DNA from: Pedobacter zeae
GTDB taxonomy: Bacteria; Bacteroidota; Bacteroidia; Sphingobacteriales; Sphingobacteriaceae
NCBI RefSeq assembly: GCF_014196715.1
Contig: NZ_JACIEF010000003.1
Span: 463,874 to 527,873 of the forward strand
Length of the DNA: 64,000 nt
Direction: 5' to 3'
Shown here: positions 33,797 to 43,876 of the stretch, one piece after another
How positions within the stretch are numbered: position 1 is the stretch's first letter
Layout: each line of letters begins with the position of its first letter
Translations under genes and position numbers: made by a program
The notes under the pieces: generated by a model
Seen by the model: only the letters and a program-made list of their open reading frames with translations
The model's database searches: none
What the model was told of the DNA's origin: nothing

Positions 33797-36700
33797 ATGC
33801 GTCTCTCAAAACTACTGTCCCTATTTTTGGGCTTATTTTTTCTTAATAATATTTACGCTCAAACTTATGTGGTTACCAGTAATGCCGATAGCGGCCCTGG
33901 AACATTAAGGGAAGGCTTAACACAGGCCGCTATAGCCAATAGGACCACTACCTATACCATCAATTTTAACTTACCTGGTAACCCAAGCGATAATGCCAAC
34001 CGTACCATAAGGTTACGTTCTGCTTTACCCGTTGTTTCTTCTAACGTGATTATCGATGGCAGCTCGCAAACAGCATGGCCAGTACTTGGTGTTTCGGGAG
34101 CGAAAGTAATTTTAGAGCCTGAATATCCCAACAGCACCTTTTCGGGTTTAACAATCGGCCAATCTTTAGACACTCAAATTCAGACCACAGGTGTAGAAGT
34201 TTATGGCTTGTATATCAGAAATTTCGCTACCATCACCAATTTACAAAATGTAAATACAGCACAGGGGTCAGGTATTGTGATCGACTACCGTGCAAATAAC
34301 ATTACCATTGGCGCACCTGGGAAAGGGAACGTAATTGGAGGGAATATTAACGGTATAGCCATTCGGAACAACTATATTTATTCAAATATAACCGCTACAA
34401 AAATTAATATCCAATCAAATTTAATCGGGGTAATATATGATGGGATCACCCCGAACACCAATGTTATCGGTATCTCTGCTAATTTATACGACAGTGCTTT
34501 GGATATTGGTGGCGATAATGCCGGCCAAGGTAACGTAATTGCCGCAAACCGAATCAATTTAGATATTACTCGCTCATCTTATTCTACCGCGGCAAGATTC
34601 GACATCAATATCATCAACAACAAAATCGGGGTCGATTATACGGGTAAAAAAGATTTTCATGAGCTACCTATTTTTCTCTCTTCCTCTTCCTTAGAAATAG
34701 CAGGTTTAAAGGTCAATGCGGTTAATACAGCACTTTATGTTCGCAATAATATTATTGGGGGGAATAGAACCACCGGTGTTTCGATTACCAATTCGGATTT
34801 TATTTTAACGGGCAATGCAATTGGAACAGATGCCGCCGGAGCTGTAATAATGGGCAATGGCATCGGTGTTAAAATAGAAACTGGTGCAGGTGGAACTATA
34901 GGTGGGGCAACGACTACTGAAACAAACTTAATTGCCAATAACAGCTTTGGGGTTGAAACTGTATCGTCAAAACCAGTAAAAATAACCAGGAATAGTTTTT
35001 TTTGTAACAGAACATTTGGGATTGGGAAAACCCTGACTATCCTTCAGCCCTATATTCAAATCCTCAAAAAAAGAAACGATTATGTTTCTGGTAGGGCTAC
35101 ACCAAACGCTGAAGTAGAACTGTTTTATACCGTAAACTGCCAGGGCATCTGTGAGGGTAAAACTTATATTGCCACGGTACAGGCTGGTAGTGACGGCCGA
35201 TGGGAATACAATGGCAGCCTTAGCGGAATGGTTACTGCAACTGCCAGCTTGTTGAATGCCACAACTTCTCCATTTTCAACTGCAGAGTTATTGGCAAATG
35301 AAGCGATAGTAGAACCCGTAACCTGCAACGCCAATGGCTCAATCACCATCTCTGAACCGCGTGAGGGATTTACCTTCAGCTGGGTAAAGATAGAAACTGA
35401 TGGCAGCCGTGTACCTAAAGGAAATACGCAAAGTATTGCTAATTTAGAAGTTGGTACTTACGAAGTAACGGTTGATGATGGTTGTAAAGCATTTCCAACT
35501 GTATTCATTATTAAAGATCAGAAGTTAACTAAACCAACTATTTTACCAATAAATCCGGTATGTGGGCAAACTTCTTTTACTTTTACTGCAGAAGTTTTAA
35601 GAGGAAAAGGAGTTTTAAAATACGAATGGATCAATACTGCGACAAATACAGTAGTAAGCAGGAGCAATCCAGCTACTTTACCCGAAGGTACTTATTACGT
35701 TAAAGTATCTGATGAGGCGAGTTGCTCATTGGATTCAGACCCAATTACCGTTAAAAGGAAGCCACAACCGAAAATAAGCGGACCAACATCAAACATTCCA
35801 GCTGCTTGTGGCAAAGAAAATGGAAGCCTAACAGGCTTTACAATTACCGATGCCACAGGAACTTTAAGTTACAAATGGTTCAAATACGATGCCGATGGAA
35901 AGCTCGGCACAGACGTCATTTCCGATAAGCTCGATCTGGTAAATGTAGGGGGAGGCAGATATAGTCTCTCTGTATATGATGAAGGCCCATGTTCTCCTGC
36001 TCCTGCTCAAACTTATTTCATAAGTACTTACAGCGATGTCGCCATTAATGGCGGATCGATTTTACCAGCCAGATGCGGGGTTAATAATGGTGTTATAGAT
36101 AATGTTTCTATCGTAAATGCCGATACTTACGAGTGGTTAGATCCTGCCAAACAGCGTATTATAAAGGGAGTATACTCGCCAGGCATGTCAATCAAAATCT
36201 CGAACTTAGCACCTGGCACTTACACCTTGGTTGCCAGCAACTCTCTATATACCTGTACCAAAGAATTAACTTTTAGGGTGGACGCATTAACACCAACTGT
36301 TTACACCTTTACACCAACAGTAAATAACACCACCTGTGGATTAATTAATGGAAATATTAGTCTAAACTTTAGCTCAGTTCTTCCAACATCCTATAAATGG
36401 GTAGATGAATCAGGTACAACCATTAATGGATCAATCAAAACCGCAACTACAATTGAACTCAAAAACCTGCCAGGCGGTAACTACAGAATGTTTGCTTACG
36501 ATATTAATAATTGCGAAACCATCTTAGGGCCATATCCCGTAAATGTTACCCCTCTACTTACCATTGTGCCTAATACCGGAACTGCAATTAAAGATGGTTG
36601 CTCTTTGCAGAGAGGTTCTGTTACAGGCGTTCAGGTCATTGGCGGTGTACCTGGTTACGATTTTAAATGGATAAATGAAAAAGGCGAGGCTATTCAATTT

Positions 36701-37327
36701 ACACAGGATTTAACCAACATAGGTGCTGGCACCTACCGCTTGGAAGTGAAAGACAAAACAAGCTGTGGTTATGCCATTAGTGAGCCTTTTACCATAGTTG
36801 ATGAATCTTTTAAAATCCTGGCTCCGGTTATACATGATTTACGTGTTTGCTACGTTTCTGATATTGTACTGCCCGTAATCGCTCCAGAAGAAGGCACTTA
36901 TCAGTTGTTCGAAAAGCTTGACGATATCAAGCCATTTTTAGAAAGTACTACAGGTGTATTCAAATTTAAAGTGGCTAAAACCGCTGATTATTTTGTCCGC
37001 AGAAAACTCGGTTCCTGTACCAGCGAATTTACCAAAGTGCATGTAGAAGTAACACATGATAACCTGGAGATTACCAACACCATGACTCCAAATGGCGACG
37101 GCATGAACGATGTTTGGCAAGTACGTGGCTTACCCGATTTTAAAGGCACTAATATCAAAGTTTATACCCGTGGTGGTCAGTTGGTTTACGAATCTATCGG
37201 AAATTACAACAAACCATTTGATGGCCGTTTCAGGGATAAGGAATTACCGGCAGGTGTTTATTATTATGTAATCGATTTACGTGCCGAATGCAAACCACTA
37301 GGCGGCAGCATTACACTTTTGCGTTAA
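33797..37327 (+). CDS. Type IX-secreted surface protein, beta-helix plus six Ig-like modules and type B sorting domain
   Basis: An 1176-residue secreted protein; the ATG at 33797 gives a normal signal peptide (MRLSKLLSLFLGLFFLNNIY). Residues about 25-430 form a right-handed beta-helix of the kind with GIVIDYRANNITIGAPGKGN repeats. Then come six beta-sandwich modules (about 508-1000), each starting with a Cys and an N-G motif and ending in GTY.V.V.D..C. The C-terminal 85 residues (MTPNGDGMNDVW, VYTRGGQLVYES, LPAGVYYYVIDL) match the gliding-associated/T9SS type B sorting domain. It should be exported to the cell surface. The stop overlaps the convergent PorP/SprF-like gene. Confidence 0.88.
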   Translation: MRLSKLLSLFLGLFFLNNIYAQTYVVTSNADSGPGTLREGLTQAAIANRTTTYTINFNLPGNPSDNANRTIRLRSALPVVSSNVIIDGSSQTAWPVLGVSGAKVILEPEYPNSTFSGLTIGQSLDTQIQTTGVEVYGLYIRNFATITNLQNVNTAQGSGIVIDYRANNITIGAPGKGNVIGGNINGIAIRNNYIYSNITATKINIQSNLIGVIYDGITPNTNVIGISANLYDSALDIGGDNAGQGNVIAANRINLDITRSSYSTAARFDINIINNKIGVDYTGKKDFHELPIFLSSSSLEIAGLKVNAVNTALYVRNNIIGGNRTTGVSITNSDFILTGNAIGTDAAGAVIMGNGIGVKIETGAGGTIGGATTTETNLIANNSFGVETVSSKPVKITRNSFFCNRTFGIGKTLTILQPYIQILKKRNDYVSGRATPNAEVELFYTVNCQGICEGKTYIATVQAGSDGRWEYNGSLSGMVTATASLLNATTSPFSTAELLANEAIVEPVTCNANGSITISEPREGFTFSWVKIETDGSRVPKGNTQSIANLEVGTYEVTVDDGCKAFPTVFIIKDQKLTKPTILPINPVCGQTSFTFTAEVLRGKGVLKYEWINTATNTVVSRSNPATLPEGTYYVKVSDEASCSLDSDPITVKRKPQPKISGPTSNIPAACGKENGSLTGFTITDATGTLSYKWFKYDADGKLGTDVISDKLDLVNVGGGRYSLSVYDEGPCSPAPAQTYFISTYSDVAINGGSILPARCGVNNGVIDNVSIVNADTYEWLDPAKQRIIKGVYSPGMSIKISNLAPGTYTLVASNSLYTCTKELTFRVDALTPTVYTFTPTVNNTTCGLINGNISLNFSSVLPTSYKWVDESGTTINGSIKTATTIELKNLPGGNYRMFAYDINNCETILGPYPVNVTPLLTIVPNTGTAIKDGCSLQRGSVTGVQVIGGVPGYDFKWINEKGEAIQFTQDLTNIGAGTYRLEVKDKTSCGYAISEPFTIVDESFKILAPVIHDLRVCYVSDIVLPVIAPEEGTYQLFEKLDDIKPFLESTTGVFKFKVAKTADYFVRRKLGSCTSEFTKVHVEVTHDNLEITNTMTPNGDGMNDVWQVRGLPDFKGTNIKVYTRGGQLVYESIGNYNKPFDGRFRDKELPAGVYYYVIDLRAECKPLGGSITLLR

Positions 37328-38334
37328 AACTGTCTGCTCGGGCAGGCTACCTGATAGCGGTTATTTAACAAAATGCCCAGTACAATTTCATGGGTACCAT
37401 TATTTACCGAGCGCAAACCTGAAGTATTTACATCATATGAATAGCTCAGGTTTACCAGTGAGGCTACGTTAAATCCTGCCAGAAGCGAAAAAGAATCATT
37501 GTTCCTGAAACTTGTACCTAGCCAGAATTTGTCTTTATAGGCAAATTTCAGGTTGGCATCAAATGCGGCAGGCGCATTGGCCCAATAAGTAATCAATGCA
37601 GATGGAATCATGGCGATATCTTCATCCAGGAATATTTTATAACCAGCAGTTCCGTAAAAAGTTGCTGCCTGGTAAGCATCAATTCTAATTTTATTGCCTA
37701 CAACACTACTCTTATTACCAATTAGCTGCTTGGCCGAAAGCCCTGCAAAAAACCTCGGGCTGTACAGCCAGATACCGGCGCCGATATCAGGTCTGATTTT
37801 ATTATTATAATCGGCTGAAAATAACGGGTCTCCAGATTCGTCTGCAACAATTCCTCGTACATCCATATTGATCGATTTAAACCCTGCAGATAAACCTAAC
37901 GACAAATTGATTTCGTTAGTAAGACCAAGATGATAAGCATAGGTTACACTCACATTAGTCTGCCTGATCAATCCCGCTTTATCCGTCATTGCTACAAGGC
38001 CGATACCATGATGTGGCTCAGCAGCCGTGTAATTGTTTACAAAACTCCTGCTCATCGGATTTTCGCCATTGCCAGCAAACGAGTTTACATTACTGCGTAC
38101 AAAATCTTCGCCAATGGCAGTACTTAAAGAAAGGTATTGTGTGCTTGGTGAGCCTTCCAAACCGCTCCACTGTTTACGCAAACCGATCTTTAAATCGGTA
38201 TAGTTATCAATACCCGATAAAGCAGGGTTTAGCAGGATATTGTTAAAAATATATTGGGTACTCCGTGGAGTTTCCTGTCCATAGCCAGAAAAAAACAGAC
38301 AAGTGAACACAGAGAGCGCGTAAAAAAACTTCAT
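37324..38334 (-). CDS. PorP/SprF-family type IX secretion membrane protein
   Basis: A 336-residue outer-membrane protein of the PorP/SprF family. Signal peptide about 1-19 (MKFFYALSVFTCLFFSGYGQ), then QYIFNNILLNPALSGID, the family signature. The rest is beta-strand rich with GIGLVAMTDKAGLI and FAGLSAKQLIG, as expected for a barrel. PorP/SprF proteins usually sit beside a large type B cargo gene and help attach it at the surface. Here the pair is convergent and the stop codons overlap by 4 bp (37324-37327), rather than being in one operon. Confidence 0.88.
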   Translation of the reverse strand: MKFFYALSVFTCLFFSGYGQETPRSTQYIFNNILLNPALSGIDNYTDLKIGLRKQWSGLEGSPSTQYLSLSTAIGEDFVRSNVNSFAGNGENPMSRSFVNNYTAAEPHHGIGLVAMTDKAGLIRQTNVSVTYAYHLGLTNEINLSLGLSAGFKSINMDVRGIVADESGDPLFSADYNNKIRPDIGAGIWLYSPRFFAGLSAKQLIGNKSSVVGNKIRIDAYQAATFYGTAGYKIFLDEDIAMIPSALITYWANAPAAFDANLKFAYKDKFWLGTSFRNNDSFSLLAGFNVASLVNLSYSYDVNTSGLRSVNNGTHEIVLGILLNNRYQVACPSRQF

Positions 38335-38627
38335 TTAAGTTGGAATGATGCGTTAACTGACTGATAATAACATGCCTACCAATCAAAGGCCTAAGATAAT
38401 AAGTTGTTGGCAATTATAAAGTATTAATATTGCTTGGAAAGCCAAATATTTCAGCATTGCAATTAATACCCCCCTAATTAAACTGCTGCCCCAGGCTGGT
38501 TTTTCAGTGCAGATTAAAAATTCATAATTTTTATCCCAAAAATGGTCAGTTCTTTTGATGTATTCGCAAAATATTGTAAGTTTAAAGTTTTTTAAGCGCT
38601 TAGCTTACCAAAATTTTAAACCAATCA

Positions 38628-41519
38628 ATGTTACGTGTCGATAGTTCTAAAGCCTGTAAAGTGGTGTACTCTTTGTGCAAACATGAGTACCTTGGCTATC
38701 TAATTGAACCACACGTAGTTCAGCTTAACCCCCAAGGCGATTTTTCTTTTACCTACCAAAGAATTTTTACTCATACCGCCGAAGAATTTAAAGCCTGTTT
38801 AAGCGATATCGATTATAAACTGATCAAAATTTTAGACGACATTGAGCAGGATTCGCTGATTAAAAAATATTACAAGAAACTAATAAGGCCAACCGAGTTT
38901 TTCACCAAAGTTTTCGATGATAAATTCTATGAGAATGTGCGTCCGAAAATTGAGAAGAAGCTCGCCGAAGCCTTAGAGCTTTTAAAGGTTAAGAATGAGC
39001 TCTATGTAATGGATAAAGATGGCTGGCCGGTTGAGCGTAAAATTGAACTTGCCGGCGAACCGGCGTCTATCCTTTTCCACTTCAGGAGGAATGAAACCGA
39101 AACGCGCTACTTCCCTACTATCAAGTACCAGAACCTGCGCATTGAATTTATGTTTAAAGAAGCACAGATCATCAGCAACAAACCTGCCTGGTTATTGCTT
39201 AACGATGTATTGTACTTTTTTGATCAGGATATCGAAGGAAAAAAATTACAGCCTTTTCTGAACAAACGTTACATTGCCATCCCGAAAACTACCGAAGCGA
39301 CCTACTTCGAAAAGTTTGTAGCGCCTTTAATCGAAAAACACCATGTATATGCAGAGGGTTTCGAAATCAGGACTGAACAGTTCGAGGCCACACCAGTAAT
39401 CAAGATTTTATATGTTGATGGCGGTCTTTCGCAGATACAGCTGTACTTTAAATATGGTGAATATACTTTTCCGGTCGAAAATGCGCATAAAGTAACCGTA
39501 CGTTTAGAAAAAACAGCCGATAACTATATTTTCCACCGGATAAAACGCTCGGCAGACTGGGAGAAAAAACAATTTAACCTGCTTTTATCCCTGGGTCTTA
39601 AAAAGACAAGCTCACTATTCAGCAACCTGGAAGTAGTCTCGGCCGAAGAAAACCCGAGTTACGCTGCCATAAACTGGGTAAATGAGCATATTGAAATATT
39701 ACAGGCTTCGGGCTTTGAAATTGAACAAGCTACCGGACAAAAGAAATTTGTGTTTGGGGCAAGCAAAATCGATCTTCAGGTTAAAGAAGAAAATGATTGG
39801 TTCGATATTCATGCTGTAGTTTGGTTTGGCAAATACCAGATTCCTTTTCTCTCTTTAAAACAGCACATCCTGCATAAAAAGCGCGAATTTCTATTACCCG
39901 ATGGTGAAGTAGCCATTATTCCGGATAAATGGTTTACGCAATACGGCAGTTTATTTAGTTTGGCTGAAGCCGGCAAAAGTTTAAAGCTCAAGAAGCACCA
40001 CATCGGCTTAATCAACGATCTGGCTGAAGATAGCCTGGCCAATGTAACCCTAGAGCGCAAGCTTCAGCGCTTATCTGATTTTGAGGATATCGCCGATACG
40101 CAGATGCCCGCCAATTTTAAAGGCAGTTTGCGCGATTACCAGAAAGCCGGCTACAACTGGTTTAGCTTTTTGCGCGAATACAATTTCGGTGGTTGCCTTG
40201 CAGATGATATGGGTTTGGGTAAAACCATCCAAACGCTGGCCATGCTGCAAAAAGTAAAAGAGGATGATCAGGCACAGGGCCTGCGAACTTCCTCGCTCAT
40301 TATCATGCCCACCTCTTTAATTTACAACTGGTTAACAGAGGCCAAAAAATTTACACCAAAGCTTAAAATACTGGCGCATACAGGGAGCAACAGAAATAAG
40401 GATGTTGCTAATTTTGCGAATTACGACATTATTATTACCACCTATGGGGTAACCAGGGTAGATGTAGATGAATTGAAAAATTTCTATTTCAATTACATCA
40501 TTCTGGATGAAAGCCAGAACATTAAAAACCCTGCTTCCAAATCGTTCAAAGCCGTTAGAAGCCTTAAATCGAAACACCGTTTAATTTTGAGCGGTACACC
40601 GGTAGAAAATTCGGTTAGCGATTTATGGTCGCAGTTAACTTTTTTAAATCCTGGCCTGTTAGGAACCCAGGCCTTCTTTTTTGAAGAATACGTGCAGGCT
40701 ATTGAAAAGAAAAAGGATGAAGAAAAAGCACGTAAACTGCAATCCATTATCAAACCTTTTGTGCTGCGCAGAACGAAAGAGCAGGTAGCTGCAGAATTGC
40801 CTCCTAAAACTGAACAGGTAATTTATTGCGATATGAGCGAAGACCAGGCGGCCTACTACGAAAAAACCAAATCGGCCTACCGCAATGATCTCTTACAGAG
40901 CATGGATGATGGAACTTTTGCACAAAAACAGGTGCAGCTTTTGCAAGGATTAACAGCCTTACGTCAGTTGGCCAACCACCCTGTAATGATAGATGGAGAG
41001 TACCTTTCCGATTCGGGAAAATTTGAAAACGTGATCCATACTTTAGATAACGTGCTTAAGGGCGGGCATAAGGTTCTGGTTTTTTCACAATTTGTAAAAC
41101 ACCTCGATATCTTTAAAAAACATTTTGAGACCGAAAACATTTCATTTGCTTATTTAGATGGAGCCACACGTAACCGTGGCGAAATTGTAGCCGAATTTCA
41201 GCAAAATATCGATTTGAAAGTGTTCCTGATTTCAATAAAGGCGGGCGGTGTTGGCTTAAACTTAACACAGGCCGATTACGTTTTCATTCTCGATCCATGG
41301 TGGAACCCCGCCGTAGAACAACAAGCTATAGACAGGACACACCGCATTGGGCAGGATAAAAAGGTTTTTATCTATAAATTCATCGCCAAAGACACCGTTG
41401 AAGAGAAAATTTTAGCCTTGCAAAACCGCAAAAAGTCACTGGCCAATTCACTCATCACCACTGAGGAGAGTTTCTTTAAATCGTTGAGTAAGGACGATAT
41501 CCGGGAGATCCTGAACTAA
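38628..41519 (+). CDS. SNF2-family DEAD/DEAH-box helicase
   Basis: A 963-residue DNA-dependent ATPase. A long N-terminal part (1-490) of unknown structure, including an SWIM-less region rich in aromatic strands, precedes the helicase core. Walker A is LADDMGLGKTIQT (about 525-537), Walker B is ILDESQ (about 624-629), motif III is LSGTPVENSVSDLW and motifs V-VI are SIKAGGVGLNLTQAD and QAIDRTHRIGQ (about 898-908). Such bacterial Snf2 proteins are thought to remodel DNA-protein complexes or aid transcription restart, like RapA. The gene is single; no restriction or defence genes are next to it. Confidence 0.92.
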   Translation: MLRVDSSKACKVVYSLCKHEYLGYLIEPHVVQLNPQGDFSFTYQRIFTHTAEEFKACLSDIDYKLIKILDDIEQDSLIKKYYKKLIRPTEFFTKVFDDKFYENVRPKIEKKLAEALELLKVKNELYVMDKDGWPVERKIELAGEPASILFHFRRNETETRYFPTIKYQNLRIEFMFKEAQIISNKPAWLLLNDVLYFFDQDIEGKKLQPFLNKRYIAIPKTTEATYFEKFVAPLIEKHHVYAEGFEIRTEQFEATPVIKILYVDGGLSQIQLYFKYGEYTFPVENAHKVTVRLEKTADNYIFHRIKRSADWEKKQFNLLLSLGLKKTSSLFSNLEVVSAEENPSYAAINWVNEHIEILQASGFEIEQATGQKKFVFGASKIDLQVKEENDWFDIHAVVWFGKYQIPFLSLKQHILHKKREFLLPDGEVAIIPDKWFTQYGSLFSLAEAGKSLKLKKHHIGLINDLAEDSLANVTLERKLQRLSDFEDIADTQMPANFKGSLRDYQKAGYNWFSFLREYNFGGCLADDMGLGKTIQTLAMLQKVKEDDQAQGLRTSSLIIMPTSLIYNWLTEAKKFTPKLKILAHTGSNRNKDVANFANYDIIITTYGVTRVDVDELKNFYFNYIILDESQNIKNPASKSFKAVRSLKSKHRLILSGTPVENSVSDLWSQLTFLNPGLLGTQAFFFEEYVQAIEKKKDEEKARKLQSIIKPFVLRRTKEQVAAELPPKTEQVIYCDMSEDQAAYYEKTKSAYRNDLLQSMDDGTFAQKQVQLLQGLTALRQLANHPVMIDGEYLSDSGKFENVIHTLDNVLKGGHKVLVFSQFVKHLDIFKKHFETENISFAYLDGATRNRGEIVAEFQQNIDLKVFLISIKAGGVGLNLTQADYVFILDPWWNPAVEQQAIDRTHRIGQDKKVFIYKFIAKDTVEEKILALQNRKKSLANSLITTEESFFKSLSKDDIREILN

Positions 41520-41845
41520 TAGAAGCAGCTTACCATGCCCCGAAATTCGTCGGCCGGAACCTGGTGTCAGCGAGCTATCTGAAGGTAATTTATTTCAAGG
41601 CTCTCCAGGGCTCAACACCAAAAGATGCTGATCTAAACCTGATGGCTGTCCGGCCAGCAAGGCCATAAGCTCAAGATCCTATGTTATCACCAAAAGAGAT
41701 TCTTCATTACGTTCAGAATGACAGGATTACTTAATGCCTCATAGGTCTCAGGTGGTGAAATAATCGTTATTAGTTCAACAATTTAAATTACTTCAAACTC
41801 ATTCCCTCCCAACTTGTTATAATGTAGAACACAAATTCTACCACC
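41520..41845. other. 326-bp spacer without a gene, with one dispersed repeat
   Basis: There is no supported frame. At 41695-41723 the minus strand reads TGTCATTCTGAACGTAATGA followed by AGAATCTCT, a member of the GTCATnCTGAnC repeat class. The first 150 bp (41520-41670) have mixed composition with no visible structure. Confidence 0.6.
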
Positions 41846-42163
41846 ATGACAAATCAAGATTTTAATACTGCAGTAAATAATGTTAAAGAAGCCTGGAAAT
41901 ATCCCGAACTATTTCAGAACGTATCCCAATCCGAACGTTGGTTATCTGGTGTTACAGGTACCTATTTATTGTTTAAAGGCATTACAAGTATTTTTTCGCA
42001 CCCTGTAATTGGGTTAACCGGCGCTGCCATTGGTGCCGGCCTGTTATACCGCGGTATTACCGGTTATTGTCCCATGCGCGACCTGGCAGAGCAAAGCAAA
42101 GAGGGTATTGCCCCTGATGAAGTGATTATAAGTGAAACCTATGTTGTTGATGATTTGGGGTAA
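41846..42163 (+). CDS. DUF2892 / YgaP-like membrane protein
   Basis: A 105-residue protein. The core NVSQSERWLSGVTGTYLLFKG followed by ITSIFSHPVIGLTGAAIGAG and LLYRGITGYCPMR fits DUF2892, a two-helix membrane hairpin related to the C-terminal part of the YgaP rhodanese. Two TM segments span about 30-72. The conserved TGYCP motif is intact. The C-terminal 30 residues are acidic. The function of the family is unknown. The next gene starts 65 bp downstream. Confidence 0.82.
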   Translation: MTNQDFNTAVNNVKEAWKYPELFQNVSQSERWLSGVTGTYLLFKGITSIFSHPVIGLTGAAIGAGLLYRGITGYCPMRDLAEQSKEGIAPDEVIISETYVVDDLG

Positions 42164-42228
42164 TATTTTAAATACTAAATTTCCATTTCTTAATAAACTG
42201 GTTAACTTTAAAAAGTTAAACCACAATT

Positions 42229-43011
42229 ATGAACAAGTACACACTTTTATTTATTCCTGTTTTATTTGCAGGGCAGGCTATGGCACAGGATAAAAAACCA
42301 GATCCAGCCAAAGACCCAAAAACCACCGAGGTTTGGGAACCCGTACCAAAGGTTGTTACACCGGGCAAATTACCTCAGGATGCCCCTTCTGATGCGATTA
42401 TTCTTTTTAATGGTCGCAATTTAGATGCTTGGCATTCAGTTAAAGATCCGTCAAAACCAGCCGCATGGACCGTAGACGATGGATTTTTTACCGTAAAAAA
42501 AGGCACAGGAAATATCGAAACCAATAAAAAATTTACCGATTACCAACTGCATTTGGAATGGAAAATTCCTGAAAACATTTCTGGCGAAGGGCAGGCGCGT
42601 GGAAACAGCGGTATATTTTTAGCTTCAACCGGCGGTGGTGATGATGGCTATGAAATCCAGATTTTAGATGTTTATAACAACAAAACCTATGTAAACGGAC
42701 AAACAGGCAGCATTTATAAACAAGCGATTCCATTAGCCAATGCCAACAAAAAGCCGGGCGAATGGCAATATTATGATATCATTTGGAATGCACCACGTTT
42801 TAACGAGGATGGAACCGTACAAAAACCAGCAAGTGTTACAGTATTCTTAAATGGAGTACTTTTACAAAATGGTTTTGTATTAAAAGGTGCGACGAGGTAT
42901 ATCGGTGCTCCTGAATATAAAAAACATGGGCCTTCTTCGATCAAATTACAGGATCATGGCGACCCAAGCCCTGCCATTAGCTTCAGGAACATTTGGGTGA
43001 GAGAATTATAA
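42229..43011 (+). CDS. Secreted DUF1080 protein (3-keto-disaccharide hydrolase-like)
   Basis: A 260-residue exported protein (signal peptide about 1-19, ending AMAQD). The single DUF1080 domain is a concanavalin-like beta-jelly roll with IILFNGRNLDAWHSV, YQLHLEWKIP, GNSGIFLAS, YEIQILDVYNNKTY and GEWQYYDIIWNAP. DUF1080 proteins include 3-keto-glycoside hydrolases or lyases, and are numerous in Sphingobacteriaceae. A Pro/Lys-rich linker lies between signal and domain. It has a strong terminator at 43034. Confidence 0.87.
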   Translation: MNKYTLLFIPVLFAGQAMAQDKKPDPAKDPKTTEVWEPVPKVVTPGKLPQDAPSDAIILFNGRNLDAWHSVKDPSKPAAWTVDDGFFTVKKGTGNIETNKKFTDYQLHLEWKIPENISGEGQARGNSGIFLASTGGGDDGYEIQILDVYNNKTYVNGQTGSIYKQAIPLANANKKPGEWQYYDIIWNAPRFNEDGTVQKPASVTVFLNGVLLQNGFVLKGATRYIGAPEYKKHGPSSIKLQDHGDPSPAISFRNIWVREL

Positions 43012-43033
43012 TTTCCATAAAACAACAATAAGG

Positions 43034-43067
43034 AACCTGCAGGGCAAAAGCCTGCAGGTTTTGTTTT
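43034..43067 (+). terminator. Rho-independent terminator of the DUF1080 gene
   Basis: AACCTGCAGG (43034-43043) pairs with CCTGCAGGTT (43051-43060), 7-nt loop, then TTTGTTTT. It lies 22 bp after the stop. Confidence 0.9.
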
Positions 43068-43111
43068 ATCAAATAATTTGATTGATAATTGTAGTAAATC
43101 TCAGGTATTTT

Positions 43112-43716
43112 ATGAACAAAGGCAGATTGGAAGCTTTTAGTGATGGTGTAATCGCCATTATCATCACCATTATGGTTCTGGAGATTAAAGTGCCAGAACA
43201 TGGCGAAACTTTAGCTACCTTAAAGCCATTGATTCCCAAATTCATCAGTTACATCCTAAGTTTCATTTATGTTGGCATTTACTGGAATAACCATCACCAT
43301 TTATTACATGCCGTTAAAAAAGTAAACGGATCAATGCTTTGGGCCAACCTGAATTTCCTTTTTTGGCTTTCGCTATTTCCGTTTACGGCAGGCTGGATGG
43401 GTGAACACCACTTTGCCTTATGGCCCGTTATTACCTATGGCACGGTGCTACTTCTTGCTGCTATTTCATATACTTTATTGGTGATTATTATTAAAAAAAC
43501 CGAAGGGCAACACTCTTTAGTGGTGCATGCCATTGGCAATGATACCAAAGGGAAGCTTTCACTGCCCTTCTATATTGCCGGTATCGGATTAAGCTTATAA
43601 ACCCCTGGATTGGTTTTGCACTTTATTTCCTGGTGGCCTGTATTTGGTTTATTCCCGACAGAAGAATTGAAAACGCCATACGTGAGCAAAGTTTAATTGA
43701 TGACAATAAACACTAA
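43112..43716 (+). pseudogene. TMEM175-family (DUF1211) channel gene with a frameshift near its end
   Basis: The ATG at 43112 starts MNKGRLEAFSDGVIAIIITI, the first conserved helix of the TMEM175 family of potassium channels, with the FSD motif intact. The frame continues through about five TM segments to GIGLSL and stops at 43600 after 162 codons. In the -1 frame, from 43600, the expected sixth helix and tail follow directly: NPWIGFALYFLVACIWFIPD then RRIENAIREQSLIDDNKH and a stop at 43716. A lost A at about 43597 explains this (TTA-ATA-AAC became TTATAAAC). The result is a truncated channel, or a sequencing error. Confidence 0.8.
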
Positions 43717-43876
43717 CATAAAGTTTTAACACCATCAATCATATTAAATAGTACCCAACCGTTATAACGCCCTTACCTGCTAATTCTAACGGGAAATCGA
43801 AATCGCTACTCCTGGTTTATTGAGCAAAGGCCGAAAGAAAAATTTAATTCTACCACGATAAACCCAAGCTTTAGCA

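Noticed and set aside
43590-43610. Programmed -1 ribosomal frameshift in the TMEM175-like gene
   Set aside because: There is no heptameric slippery sequence or clear stimulating hairpin at the junction; a one-base deletion is simpler.
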